Shown here: positions 12,992-21,459 of the stretch, in pieces | Layout: each line of letters begins with the position of its first letter | Position numbering within the stretch: position 1 is the first letter of the stretch | Assembly (NCBI GenBank): GCA_039809125.1 | Contig: JBDHUM010000015.1 | Location: 1-25,551, forward strand | DNA: 25,551 bases | Source of the DNA: SZUA-359 sp039809125 | Lineage (GTDB): Bacteria; Patescibacteriota; Saccharimonadia; Saccharimonadales; Saccharimonadaceae | Direction of reading: 5' to 3' | Made by a program: the position numbers and the translations under genes | Notes under the pieces: generated by a model | Database searches by the model: none | What the model saw: only the letters and a program-made list of their open reading frames with translations | What the model was told of the DNA's origin: nothing

Positions 12992-15088
12992 TTAACGACG
13001 CAGCGCTGATCGGATACTCATAGCACTAGCTCCACCGAGAGCGACTACGACGGTTATGGTGATCGCTGCTAACGACAGCTGGTTGACTCCGGTGTCGGCG
13101 AGGGGTTCATCTACTACTATTAGAGTAACAGGTGTTGGCGATGGAGTATCACCTTGTGGTGAAATTGGTAGTGCGTTTGAGTCGGTTGAGTTATCTTGAG
13201 CAACAAGATTGGCTGGAGGAACTGGAGTAGTGCCGTTGTAAGTATGTCCTGGATTAGACCCTGAAGATGTTGAACTTGCAAGAGCTACATTGTTTTGAGG
13301 TTCAGTAGGAATCACTGATGCAGATTCGTATGCTAAGGAGACAGTAAATGTAATTGCACAGGATTCTGCTGGGTCAAGGGTATCACTACCAGCAAGTAGT
13401 CGTATGTCGCTTAGGCCATTATAGGATGTATTGACGGTACAAGGTCCGGAAGCTATCGCAGTGTCGCTGACTACAATCTCAGGGCTACCTGCCGCAAAGG
13501 TAAGCATAAGATTGTCGACTACCTGAACATTTGGTGCGGCAACATCACCGGTGTTACCGACGATAACTGTGTAAGGTACAGTGAAATGTGTGCTGTCGAC
13601 AGTTGTTACGCTACCTGCTGATTTAACAACGTCGAGACGTACGAGAGACAAAATAACTGGCGTTGGATCGGGGCTATCTCCGTTTTCCGTACCTGGAAAG
13701 TTCGCAGAGTCAGTTGATGCATCAGTTGCTAATACGTTGAATGGATCGTTAACATTGCCACCTACGAATTCATGTCCGGCATTTGGACCCGTTGATGACG
13801 TGCTAGCGTAAGCAGTGTTAAGCTGCTGTGTCAGAGGTACATCGCCCTCTGTTGGGTACTGTAAGTGGACATTAAATGTCATGGTACACGAGTCATCTAC
13901 TACCAATGTGTCAGTACCTGTTAGGAGTCGGAAGTCAGTCGTACCGTCAAAGCTTAGATTTGGAGTACACGGACCATCAGTAACTGAGAGATCGTTAACG
14001 GTGATAGTTGGTGAACCACTGGCGAATGTTTGGGATAAGTTATCTACTACCTGTATGTTTGGATCATCGATGGTACCGAGATTTGCAACTCTAATAGTAT
14101 AAGGAACTGTAAACTGGGTACTACCGTCGCCGGTTACTAAACCAGCAGACTTAACAGTGTCTATCGTGTAGCCGACTGGTACACATGATGTAGCGTCGCT
14201 GTTGTTAGTAACTGGACCAGTTTTACTAAGAGTCATTACGCCGTTTGTTTTATTAATACTTACTAACTGACCAGCCGAATTGTCAGCAGTTTCGTTGACA
14301 TAGCCCATTAATGAGCCAGTTGCTGTCATAAATAAGCTACCAACGGCGTTTGTGCCAAGGCTCACACCTGGTCCATTTGGTGCACCAGTTGATATCGTAG
14401 TAACGTTTCCAGTGGTTGTGTCGATTGAATAGAGCATGTCAGTAATGTTACTGATTGCGTACAATGTGTTTGTAGTGTGATCAAAGACGAGGTCACCCAT
14501 GTTGATTGGAGTCGATAGAGTGATCGTTGTACTTGTGGCTGGTGTGCCAGGTGCATTATTAAGGCCATTAACAATATATAGTGTGTCATGAGTGTTATTG
14601 CCGAATCCGATGGCATAGAAAGTACCGTTTGGCGCAAAGGCGGCACCTTTTAGATTACTGCTCACCGCAAAGTTTACAGTGTGAGCTAGCTCAAGTGAGC
14701 CATCATCATTAATACGGTAAAGGCCATTACTAGTCTGCGGTGTAGCCTGTGCGTCGTTCCTGGCTGCATACATGTAGCCATCAACTGGATTATAGGCGAG
14801 AGCATTCAATACATAACCGTTTGGAAACGCAGCAGTATCGCTAATTGGCGTACCACCATCAGTTAACCCAGTGGGGTCGTTGTACATATTGTCAAGATCA
14901 ACACTTGCGCCGTCATCTAGGAATTCGTAAAGCTGAGTATATTCATTTCCCGCATTCACTTCGGTACGTACCATATAGGCTCGACCACTACAACTAATTG
15001 GTGCCGCCGATACAGGCTGTGTCGACAATTGTATAAACGCAAAAACAGACACAAATAGTCCAGCGATTAATAGGCTAAATTTACGCAT
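12992..15088 (-). CDS. LADTG cell-wall-anchored surface protein with DUF11-like repeats
   Basis: The 698-residue protein has a signal peptide (1-28, cleavage near VSAAP) and a propeller-like head (about 30-303) with repeated YAI-type strands that resembles DUF6923. Two tandem copies of a DUF11-like Ig-fold follow (about 308-480 and 486-658). The copies share FTVPYT, QVVDNL, GPCT and a Cys pair each. The end is a sortase motif LADTG (663-667), a hydrophobic stretch and RSALRR. LAxTG is the form used by class E sortases, so the protein is probably linked to peptidoglycan. AAAGGAG precedes the ATG, and the promoter is TTGAAA-17-TAGCAT. A role in adhesion or host contact is inferred. Confidence 0.88.
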   Translation of the reverse strand: MRKFSLLIAGLFVSVFAFIQLSTQPVSAAPISCSGRAYMVRTEVNAGNEYTQLYEFLDDGASVDLDNMYNDPTGLTDGGTPISDTAAFPNGYVLNALAYNPVDGYMYAARNDAQATPQTSNGLYRINDDGSLELAHTVNFAVSSNLKGAAFAPNGTFYAIGFGNNTHDTLYIVNGLNNAPGTPATSTTITLSTPINMGDLVFDHTTNTLYAISNITDMLYSIDTTTGNVTTISTGAPNGPGVSLGTNAVGSLFMTATGSLMGYVNETADNSAGQLVSINKTNGVMTLSKTGPVTNNSDATSCVPVGYTIDTVKSAGLVTGDGSTQFTVPYTIRVANLGTIDDPNIQVVDNLSQTFASGSPTITVNDLSVTDGPCTPNLSFDGTTDFRLLTGTDTLVVDDSCTMTFNVHLQYPTEGDVPLTQQLNTAYASTSSTGPNAGHEFVGGNVNDPFNVLATDASTDSANFPGTENGDSPDPTPVILSLVRLDVVKSAGSVTTVDSTHFTVPYTVIVGNTGDVAAPNVQVVDNLMLTFAAGSPEIVVSDTAIASGPCTVNTSYNGLSDIRLLAGSDTLDPAESCAITFTVSLAYESASVIPTEPQNNVALASSTSSGSNPGHTYNGTTPVPPANLVAQDNSTDSNALPISPQGDTPSPTPVTLIVVDEPLADTGVNQLSLAAITITVVVALGGASAMSIRSALRR

Positions 15089-15152
15089 TTTTCTCCTTTT
15101 TTGGTTTTTATAACTCTTTCTCGTTTTTGTATCTCTCTAACGATTACTTCCT

Positions 15153-15181
15153 ATGCTAGCATAAGTGCTATAGTATTTCAA
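15153..15181 (-). promoter_or_regulatory. Promoter of the surface protein gene
   Basis: Minus-strand TTGAAA (plus 15176-15181), 17 bp, TGC-extended TAGCAT (plus 15153-15158). The leader of about 58 nt is A/G-rich and carries AAAGGAG before the ATG at 15088. Confidence 0.55.
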
Positions 15182-15204
15182 GCTGTATTCGAGCTTTTTA
15201 AGGA

Positions 15205-15233
15205 CTGAAACATTAAACGATGTAAAGTATGAT
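15205..15233 (+). promoter_or_regulatory. Promoter of the MurF-like gene
   Basis: CTGAAA (15205-15210), 17 bp, TATGAT (15228-15233), 5 nt before the ATG at 15239. It is divergent from the surface protein promoter. Confidence 0.45.
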
Positions 15234-15238
15234 TAAAT

Positions 15239-16531
15239 ATGTATATGTTTAAGCGATATGTTGAGAAAAAGCTAGAGAATTATGCAAAAAAATACTTAGA
15301 GCGTTACTCAGATATAAAACTAATCGTTGTAACCGGTAGTGTCGGTAAAACTAGCACCAAGCGTGCAATCGGTGATGTGCTATCTACTGCTTATCGTATT
15401 AGAATGCATGATAGCAATCACAACACTGAGCTGGCCGTACCTCTTTCAATTCTGGGAATTGAGTATCCCGCCAACGTTCATAGTATTGGTGCGTGGCTGA
15501 AAGTATTTCGAGCTTGTAAAAAAAGGATTCATTCGCCGCGTGATGTTGACGTAATTATTCAAGAACTCGGCACTGATTGTCCGGGTGACATTGCGAAGTT
15601 TGGAACATACCTTACCCCCGACATCGCTGTCGTAACTGCTGTAACGCCTGAGCACATGGATTCCTTTAAAACACTTGATGAGGTTGCTAAAGAGGAGCTG
15701 GCTACTTCATCTTTTTCAAAAACAATCATAGTCAATCGTGATGATATTGACGGCAAGTATGCTGATCTAAACACTAATCCAAATATCTACACGTACGGGT
15801 CGGGTGGTCAGGCAGAATATCGTGTTTTGATGATTCAACCGACCCTTCATGAGGGGGCAACTGTTGAGATACATGCAAATGAATGGCCTGATTCGTTAGG
15901 AGTAGTGGTAAATGTGATCGGTGAGCATAGCCTTCGACCTATAGCAGCGGCAGTTGCTGTTGGAGTAAAGCTAGGACTCAATCAAACACAGGTCTCTCAG
16001 GGCATAAAATTGATTAAGCCTGTGCCTGGTCGTATGAATCCACTTCACGGTATAGGTGGCACGACAATTATTGATGATACCTATAATTCAAGTCCCGCAG
16101 CAGCTAAGGCAGCACTGCAGGCGCTTTATCTGTTTGACGATGAATCGCAGCGTATCGCTATTTTAGGTCAAATGAACGAACTTGGTGAATCTTCGCCACT
16201 TGGACATCAGCTACTTGGTGAGTATTGCAATGGTGATTTGCTAGCTTGGCTTGTCGTTGTTGGTAATGACGCCGAAAAATATTTGGCACCAGCAGCTCGT
16301 GCTCGTGGCTGTCAAGTAAAGGTTTGTCGTGATGCGATCGAAGCTGGTGAGTTTGTACGTACAGTTAGCGAAGAGGGTGCAGTAATTCTGGTAAAAGGAT
16401 CGCAAACAGGGATATATCTCGAAGAAGCAGTCAAAATTTTATGTAATATGACCGAAGACATCCAACTTGTGCGCCAATCTGAGGAATGGATGGATATAAA
16501 AAACCAACATTTTTCACGGTTTTCAAACTAA
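15239..16531 (+). CDS. MurF-like Mur ligase without the usual N-terminal domain
   Basis: The 430-residue protein has the Mur ligase core: ATP loop TGSVGKTST (32-40), HNTELAVPLSILG, the TPEHMDSF histidine loop, IIDDTYNSSPAAAKAAL (about 278-294), GQMNELGESSPLGH and the C-terminal domain ending ILVKGSQTGIYLEEAV. MurF joins D-Ala-D-Ala to the UDP-MurNAc-tripeptide. In E. coli MurF an N-terminal nucleotide-binding domain of about 80 residues precedes the ATP loop; here only a 31-residue basic amphipathic helix is present (FKRYVEKKLENYAKKYLERY). It may use another substrate, or sit on the membrane through that helix. The start is ATG 15239 or 15245. It may work with Alr in wall synthesis. Confidence 0.82.
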   Translation: MYMFKRYVEKKLENYAKKYLERYSDIKLIVVTGSVGKTSTKRAIGDVLSTAYRIRMHDSNHNTELAVPLSILGIEYPANVHSIGAWLKVFRACKKRIHSPRDVDVIIQELGTDCPGDIAKFGTYLTPDIAVVTAVTPEHMDSFKTLDEVAKEELATSSFSKTIIVNRDDIDGKYADLNTNPNIYTYGSGGQAEYRVLMIQPTLHEGATVEIHANEWPDSLGVVVNVIGEHSLRPIAAAVAVGVKLGLNQTQVSQGIKLIKPVPGRMNPLHGIGGTTIIDDTYNSSPAAAKAALQALYLFDDESQRIAILGQMNELGESSPLGHQLLGEYCNGDLLAWLVVVGNDAEKYLAPAARARGCQVKVCRDAIEAGEFVRTVSEEGAVILVKGSQTGIYLEEAVKILCNMTEDIQLVRQSEEWMDIKNQHFSRFSN

Positions 16532-16536
16532 TGACA

Positions 16537-16542
16537 TATAAT
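16537..16542 (+). promoter_or_regulatory. -10 box of pilin-like membrane protein
   Basis: TATAAT just after the murF-like stop. The leader to ATG 16594 would be about 45 nt, with AGAAG near 16573. Confidence 0.45.
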
Positions 16543-16593
16543 GTAGTGTAGATAAATAACATAAGCATCATCAGAAGAAAGTCACAAGCAACA

Positions 16594-18195
16594 ATGAAAC
16601 CAAATCAGAACGATCAAATATCAAATCAAGCGGGTGTCAGCACTCAGTCGGTTCAGCCTCGACAAACGGTCCAGGTTGGAACTACAGCAGCTAATCAACC
16701 ATACCAAGGTAACTCGTACAACCCTACCATGGCACCATCGTACAGAAATGAGCCGTCAGCTGCAGAGTTTGATCCGACGACATCTCCCGCTAGTACATTA
16801 CAATTGCCCCGCAAGAAATCAAAAAAGAAACTCATTATTTTACTCGTAAGCCTCGGTGCTCTGCTGCTACTAGCAGGTGGTGCAGCGTACGCATATATGG
16901 CGGTGTATCAAAAACCGGAAAATGTGGTGCTTGATGCAATGTCAAAGGCGCTCAGTGCGCAGGCGATACAATCAAAAACAGTGGTCACTAGCGACTTTAC
17001 TCTCGGCAATGGTGAAAACGCGTTTAGTTTCTCTAAATTAACCCTCGATATGAATACGAACTATAATCCAAATGTCCAAACGAACGCGGTACTGACGTTC
17101 AGTATCGGGGGCAAGACATATAACGTAGCAGCTGATGGATTTGTCGCGGATAATGGAGACGTTTATTTTCGTGTGAATTCGGTTACTGACATCCTTAATT
17201 ATTACTATAGTAGAATTGGGACTGGAGTAGAACTCTCTGATAAAACACGTCAAATGATTAAAGGACTTGAAAATAAGTGGATAAAATATAGCGTTGCTGA
17301 TATGAAGGAGCAAAACCCTGACTCTGCGAAAGCCTACAGTTGTGTGATTGATGCATACAAAAAAAATACGAATAACAACGAAACGAACACACAGCTACAA
17401 AAAGCCTACAAAGACCATCCATTTATCGACGTAAGTGACAAGACAAAATCACGCGACGGTCTCACTGGCTACGATGTGACACTAAATAAGGATAAGGCAA
17501 AACAATTCGGTGAAGCGGTTAAGCAAACGCAACTATACAAAGATGCCAAGGCCTGTGATCCTGACGCCGATCCCGACTCTGTCAGTGAAAATATCGCTCC
17601 TGTGACCGAAGATGGAGATACGGGTAAAACCTCCTATACAGTGTGGGTCGACAGCTGGTCTCATACGCTGCGCCAAGTTGAGGTAGTCAATACCTCAAAG
17701 CCAAGCGGTGCAGATAAAGAGTTTACCACAAAAGTACTGACGGAACTGGCCTACGATTCATCAGTGAGCTTTACTACGCCAAAAGCTGACATGACAGCTA
17801 AGGAACTACAAGAAAAACTAACTAAACTATCAGAACAGCTCAGTGCCGATGCTGAAAATGTTCCGAGCGGTACAGACTCTATCAGAAATCGTGCTAAAAA
17901 AACTGGTAGTATTGTCAGGGCAAATTTGGTAACAAAGAAAGCCGAAGCCTACTATGCCATTAACGGTGATTATCCAAAAACAATTGCTGACTTTGCCAAA
18001 GAAGCTGAATCTGAATTAAATGATGAAGTCATTGTGGTGAATACGCTGCCATCTGACACAGGAAGTCTAGCCTACAAATATTGTGGAAGTGGTTCGGCGC
18101 AAGTAGTGTACAAAGATAGCACTACGAACAAATATGTTTCTCAAGGACTAGGCAGAGGACCAAACGGTGAAGTCACTGCACTCTGTGCAAAGTAG
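16594..18195 (+). CDS. Single-pass membrane protein with pilin-like C-terminal domain
   Basis: The 533-residue protein has a disordered Gln/Asn/Pro-rich N-terminus (1-72), a basic stop (RKKSKKK, 73-79) and one membrane segment (80-103), then a large domain outside the cell. Its final 103 residues (from RNRAKKTGS at 431) resemble the globular part of type IV pilins: KKAEAYYAINGDYPKTIADF, followed by paired cysteines 497 and 531 at the end. No prepilin peptidase site is present, so it is not a standard pilin. The middle part (110-430) is not recognised. It follows the MurF-like gene by 60 nt. A role in pilus interaction or surface assembly is a guess. Confidence 0.65.
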   Translation: MKPNQNDQISNQAGVSTQSVQPRQTVQVGTTAANQPYQGNSYNPTMAPSYRNEPSAAEFDPTTSPASTLQLPRKKSKKKLIILLVSLGALLLLAGGAAYAYMAVYQKPENVVLDAMSKALSAQAIQSKTVVTSDFTLGNGENAFSFSKLTLDMNTNYNPNVQTNAVLTFSIGGKTYNVAADGFVADNGDVYFRVNSVTDILNYYYSRIGTGVELSDKTRQMIKGLENKWIKYSVADMKEQNPDSAKAYSCVIDAYKKNTNNNETNTQLQKAYKDHPFIDVSDKTKSRDGLTGYDVTLNKDKAKQFGEAVKQTQLYKDAKACDPDADPDSVSENIAPVTEDGDTGKTSYTVWVDSWSHTLRQVEVVNTSKPSGADKEFTTKVLTELAYDSSVSFTTPKADMTAKELQEKLTKLSEQLSADAENVPSGTDSIRNRAKKTGSIVRANLVTKKAEAYYAINGDYPKTIADFAKEAESELNDEVIVVNTLPSDTGSLAYKYCGSGSAQVVYKDSTTNKYVSQGLGRGPNGEVTALCAK

Positions 18196-18208
18196 CTCTT
18201 CCTATCTG

Positions 18209-18235
18209 TTGTTGATTTAACTAATTTGCTATACT
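18209..18235 (+). promoter_or_regulatory. leuS promoter
   Basis: TGC-extended TATACT (hexamer 18230-18235) with TTGTTG at 18209-18214, 15 bp upstream. An AAGGAG (18236-18241) lies between the -10 and the ATG at 18244, so it is a Shine-Dalgarno only if transcription starts before it. Confidence 0.45.
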
Positions 18236-18243
18236 AAGGAGCG

Positions 18244-20691
18244 ATGAAACGCTACAATCCGTTAGAGATCGAGCCGAAGTGGCAGCAGATTTGGGCAGAT
18301 GATGACCGCTATGCCTCGCACGAAATACCTGAAGGGCAAAAATACTATGTCAGCGGAATGTTTCCATACCCCAGCGGTGCGGGCATGCACACTGGTCACT
18401 TTTTCGAGCATTCAATTGTTGATGCAGTTGCAAGATTTCAGAGAGCGCATGGCCGTAACGTCATGTATCCGATGGGATGGGATGCGTTTGGTTTGCCGGC
18501 TGAGAATTATGCTATAAAAACCGGCAAATCACCCCAAGAAACGACAGCGACAAATATTGCAAACTTTATTACGCAGCTAAGACGGATGGGAACGAGTATT
18601 GACTGGTCGCGCGAAATCAATACCAGTGACCCCGAATATTACAAGTGGACACAGTGGGTTTTTACAGAATTTTTTAAACGGGGCTTAGCGTATCAAAAAG
18701 AAGCCAACCAATGGTGGTGTCCGGTTGATAAAACAGTCCTTGCCAATGAGCAAGTCGAGGGTGGCAAATGCTGGCGCTGTGGCAGCGAAGTTGAAAAAAA
18801 GTCGATGAAACAGTGGTTTTTCAAAATCACAGAGTATGCTGACGCTCTGCTTGACGAAATTCCTGATCTTGATTGGCCCGATAAAATTAAGCTCGCACAG
18901 ACTAATTGGATTGGACGCTCCGAGGGGATTGTTTACACCAATAAGGTGCGTGATACTGAACTCACTATAGAGTCATTTTCGGCACATTTTGAGGCTTTTA
19001 CTGCCAATACATTTGCCGTTATCGCGCCAGATCATCCGTTCTTGCCCGAGTTGGTTAGAGGACTAAAGAATGCTGATGAGATTTTAACTGCCGCGAAGAA
19101 GATGACGATAAAGCGCGACTTAGAAGGGCCAGGTAGTCTGGCTGAAGTCGAGGGAATTTTTACTGAAAGATTTGCAATTGACGTCTTTGGTGATGAAGAC
19201 TTGCCAATCTGGATCGCGAATTATGCGTTGGCTGATTATGGTACAGGTATCGTACTATGTTCAGCGCACGACGAGCGCGATTTTGAATTTGCTAAAAAGT
19301 ATGGCATTCGTTTGAAGCCGACAATGGTTCCAATCGATGAAACAGAAGCAGAGAAAGTGAGAAAGCTTGAATATTGTTTCACAGACATGGCTGACGGGGT
19401 GCTAATTGAGCCAAAGGCTTTTGCGGGCAAAATTGCCGGTAGTCACCGCCAGCAAATTGCTGACTTCATGGAACATGAGGGGTACGCGAAAAAACAAGTA
19501 ACTTACAAGATGCGTGATTGGCTGATTAGCCGCCAGCGCTATTGGGGTGCGCCGATTCCGATTATTCATTGTCCGGAGCACGGTGCGGTTGGTGTGCCAG
19601 AAAAAGATATGCCAGTACTATTGCCAATAGTAGACGATTATGAGCCAAAAGGAGAAAGTGTATTAGCCAGTCAAACCGATTGGGTAAATACAGCTTGCCC
19701 GACATGCGGCAAGCCGGCCAAACGCGAAACCGATACTATGGACGGATATGCCTGCAGTAGCTGGTATTTGCTACGTTATGCTGATCCGCACAACGCTGAG
19801 CTAGCCTGGGATCCGAAAAAAGCTAATTATTGGCAGCCCATTGACATGTATGTCGGCGGCGATCATGCCGTAGCTCATTTGCTGTATGTGCGGTTTTGGA
19901 ACCATGTGTTTTATGACATGAAACTCGTACCCACCAAAGAGCCAGTCAAAAAACTAGTCTATCATGGTTTAATCCAGGCTGAAGATGGTCGTAAAATGAG
20001 TAAGTCGCTTGGTAATGTTGTTGATCCGCTCGAAGTAATTGATCAAGGCTATGGAGCTGATGCTCTGCGTACTTATGAATTATTTTTGGGTCCAATCAAT
20101 GAAAACAGCAACTGGAGTTCGCGCGGGATTGCTGGTGTGTATCGTTTTATCAATCGTGTATGGACACTCGCGCAGGAATATCTTGACGCTAGTGATTTGC
20201 CAAGTAGTGAAAGTAAGCAACTAGTTGCGCTGCGTCATCGCACGGTGAAAAAAGTAACAAGCGATATCAACAGGCTGAGTTTCAATACAGCGATTGCTGC
20301 TTTAATGGAGTATGTCAATGACTTGTACAAGCTTAAAACCGATGGATTTAGTAGTGAATGGCGTGAACCTATCGAAGCGTTAATTCAAATGATCGCACCG
20401 TTTGCCCCTCATATGGCAGCCGAGCTGTGGCAGCAGTTTGGCCACGACAATCAGCTGGATTTTGTAGCTTGGCCATCTTGGAATGATAGCTTAACGATCG
20501 CCGAGACCATGACAATCGTTGTGCAAGTAAATGGTAAAGTTCGTGCTAAACTCGATGTTGATAAAGATGCTACTGAAGGTGACATTAAACAGTTAGCGCT
20601 AAAAAATCCGAGTGTGATGAAATACCTCGAAAATAAACTACCAGCTAAAGTTATTTACATCCCTGGCCGGCTGGTAAGTGTGGTTTTGTAG
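18244..20691 (+). CDS. leuS: Leucyl-tRNA synthetase
   Basis: This 815-residue class I synthetase charges tRNA-Leu. The HIGH-type motif is HTGH (49-52) in FPYPSGAGMHTGHF, and KMSKS is at 584-588 in EDGRKMSKSLGNVVDP. The CP1 editing domain is present, with GTGIVLCSAHDERDFEF, where bacterial enzymes usually have GTGAVM..PAHDERD. Zinc-ligand cysteines occur in WWCPVDK and CWRCG. WDAFGLPAENYAI and SWYLLRYADP are normal bacterial LeuRS motifs. The C-terminal domain is complete and ends VIYIPGRLVSVVL. Length is slightly below the E. coli enzyme. It is convergent with the lipoprotein gene, with only 12 nt between the stops. Confidence 0.97.
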   Translation: MKRYNPLEIEPKWQQIWADDDRYASHEIPEGQKYYVSGMFPYPSGAGMHTGHFFEHSIVDAVARFQRAHGRNVMYPMGWDAFGLPAENYAIKTGKSPQETTATNIANFITQLRRMGTSIDWSREINTSDPEYYKWTQWVFTEFFKRGLAYQKEANQWWCPVDKTVLANEQVEGGKCWRCGSEVEKKSMKQWFFKITEYADALLDEIPDLDWPDKIKLAQTNWIGRSEGIVYTNKVRDTELTIESFSAHFEAFTANTFAVIAPDHPFLPELVRGLKNADEILTAAKKMTIKRDLEGPGSLAEVEGIFTERFAIDVFGDEDLPIWIANYALADYGTGIVLCSAHDERDFEFAKKYGIRLKPTMVPIDETEAEKVRKLEYCFTDMADGVLIEPKAFAGKIAGSHRQQIADFMEHEGYAKKQVTYKMRDWLISRQRYWGAPIPIIHCPEHGAVGVPEKDMPVLLPIVDDYEPKGESVLASQTDWVNTACPTCGKPAKRETDTMDGYACSSWYLLRYADPHNAELAWDPKKANYWQPIDMYVGGDHAVAHLLYVRFWNHVFYDMKLVPTKEPVKKLVYHGLIQAEDGRKMSKSLGNVVDPLEVIDQGYGADALRTYELFLGPINENSNWSSRGIAGVYRFINRVWTLAQEYLDASDLPSSESKQLVALRHRTVKKVTSDINRLSFNTAIAALMEYVNDLYKLKTDGFSSEWREPIEALIQMIAPFAPHMAAELWQQFGHDNQLDFVAWPSWNDSLTIAETMTIVVQVNGKVRAKLDVDKDATEGDIKQLALKNPSVMKYLENKLPAKVIYIPGRLVSVVL

Positions 20692-20703
20692 TCAAACAAC
20701 TGG

Positions 20704-21123
20704 CTACTCTACGGCGTAGACTTCTGCGCCCCGTCGATATTTTTTGGGAAGATCGGAAGGGTTATTAATAGGGTTTGAATCTTTAGTCGGGTAAGCACTG
20801 TTATCTGTAAAAAAACAAATGTTCCGTGGTATTAAAATACTTTGATGTTCTTCCAATTGATCAGACGACAGGTTATTAGCCTTTTTGATTGTCGAGATGC
20901 CATTTGTATAGATTGCTTGTGTGCTGACTTTCGGGCAGATATCTACTATAATTTGGCCAAGTTCACCATTTTTGGGCACAATTATTGAAACGCCTGTATC
21001 GGGTGTAGCAACAACTTTTTTTTCATCACACGCCGTCAAAGCTGCAACAGCCACGGCGCCGGCTCCAAGTAACGCGACCCATTTACGAGGCAATCGTTCG
21101 CGTTTTGGTAAAAGATTACTCAT
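20704..21123 (-). CDS. Lipoprotein with a LysM-like domain
   Basis: The 139-residue protein has a basic N-terminus, a hydrophobic stretch and a lipobox ALTAC (28-32), so Cys32 should be lipidated. The rest resembles a diverged LysM: a V-P-K-N-G start near 49, IKKANNLSSDQLEEHQ, and SILIPRNI, matching the A-N-x-L-s...L-x-x-x-Q-x-L-x-I-P pattern. LysM binds GlcNAc-containing glycans such as peptidoglycan. The gene has a near-consensus promoter (TTGACT-17-TAGAAT), with the -10 6 nt before the ATG and no Shine-Dalgarno, a strong case for a leaderless mRNA. It is divergent from rpmF. Confidence 0.75.
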   Translation of the reverse strand: MSNLLPKRERLPRKWVALLGAGAVAVAALTACDEKKVVATPDTGVSIIVPKNGELGQIIVDICPKVSTQAIYTNGISTIKKANNLSSDQLEEHQSILIPRNICFFTDNSAYPTKDSNPINNPSDLPKKYRRGAEVYAVE

Positions 21124-21129
21124 TTCATC

Positions 21130-21158
21130 ATTCTAGCATAAAATGTAAAATAAGTCAA
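21130..21158 (-). promoter_or_regulatory. Near-consensus leaderless promoter of the lipoprotein gene
   Basis: Minus-strand TTGACT (plus 21153-21158), 17 bp, TGC-extended TAGAAT (plus 21130-21135), then 6 nt to the ATG at 21123. Confidence 0.75.
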
Positions 21159-21189
21159 TAGTAACAGCCTACATATTTCATATATCAAG

Positions 21190-21218
21190 TTGAGAAATTA
21201 TCTCAAAGAGAGTATAAT
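21190..21218 (+). promoter_or_regulatory. rpmF promoter
   Basis: TTGAGA (21190-21195), 17 bp, TATAAT (21213-21218). Start near 21225 gives a leader of about 36 nt with AAAAGGAGAG before the ATG at 21261. It probably drives rpmF-nusB-nudix-rnc. Confidence 0.75.
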
Positions 21219-21260
21219 TACGAATAAGTTTATAAACACCTGAAAAAAGGAGAGTATTTT

Positions 21261-21416
21261 ATGGCACAGCCGAAAAAACAAAGCAGTGCTCGCAAAACTG
21301 GCCTGAGGCGCAGTCATTTGCGCTTGAAACTGGCTCGTGCAGTAAACGCGAAATCACCAGTGAAAGTTCGTACCACAAAGCGTGAAACTGGTAAAGCAAA
21401 AGCTATTGCAAAGTAG
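21261..21416 (+). CDS. rpmF: 50S ribosomal protein L32
   Basis: The 51-residue basic protein starts MAQPKKQSSARKTGLRRSHL, the L32 signature (M-A-x-P-K-x-K-x-S...R..RRSH), and is rich in Lys and Arg throughout. The zinc-binding cysteines of C+ L32 forms are absent, as in many C- paralogues. AAAAGGAGAG precedes the ATG. It has a strong promoter and is the first gene of the run to rnc; nusB begins 43 nt after its stop. Confidence 0.9.
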   Translation: MAQPKKQSSARKTGLRRSHLRLKLARAVNAKSPVKVRTTKRETGKAKAIAK

Positions 21417-21459
21417 CTAAAAGTTAACAATCTAACATAACAGAAAGAACCTTACCTTT

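Noticed and set aside
12970..12995. TTAATTAAATTAATTAA palindrome as a regulatory site
   Set aside because: It is a simple A+T run between two convergent genes and is best explained by composition.
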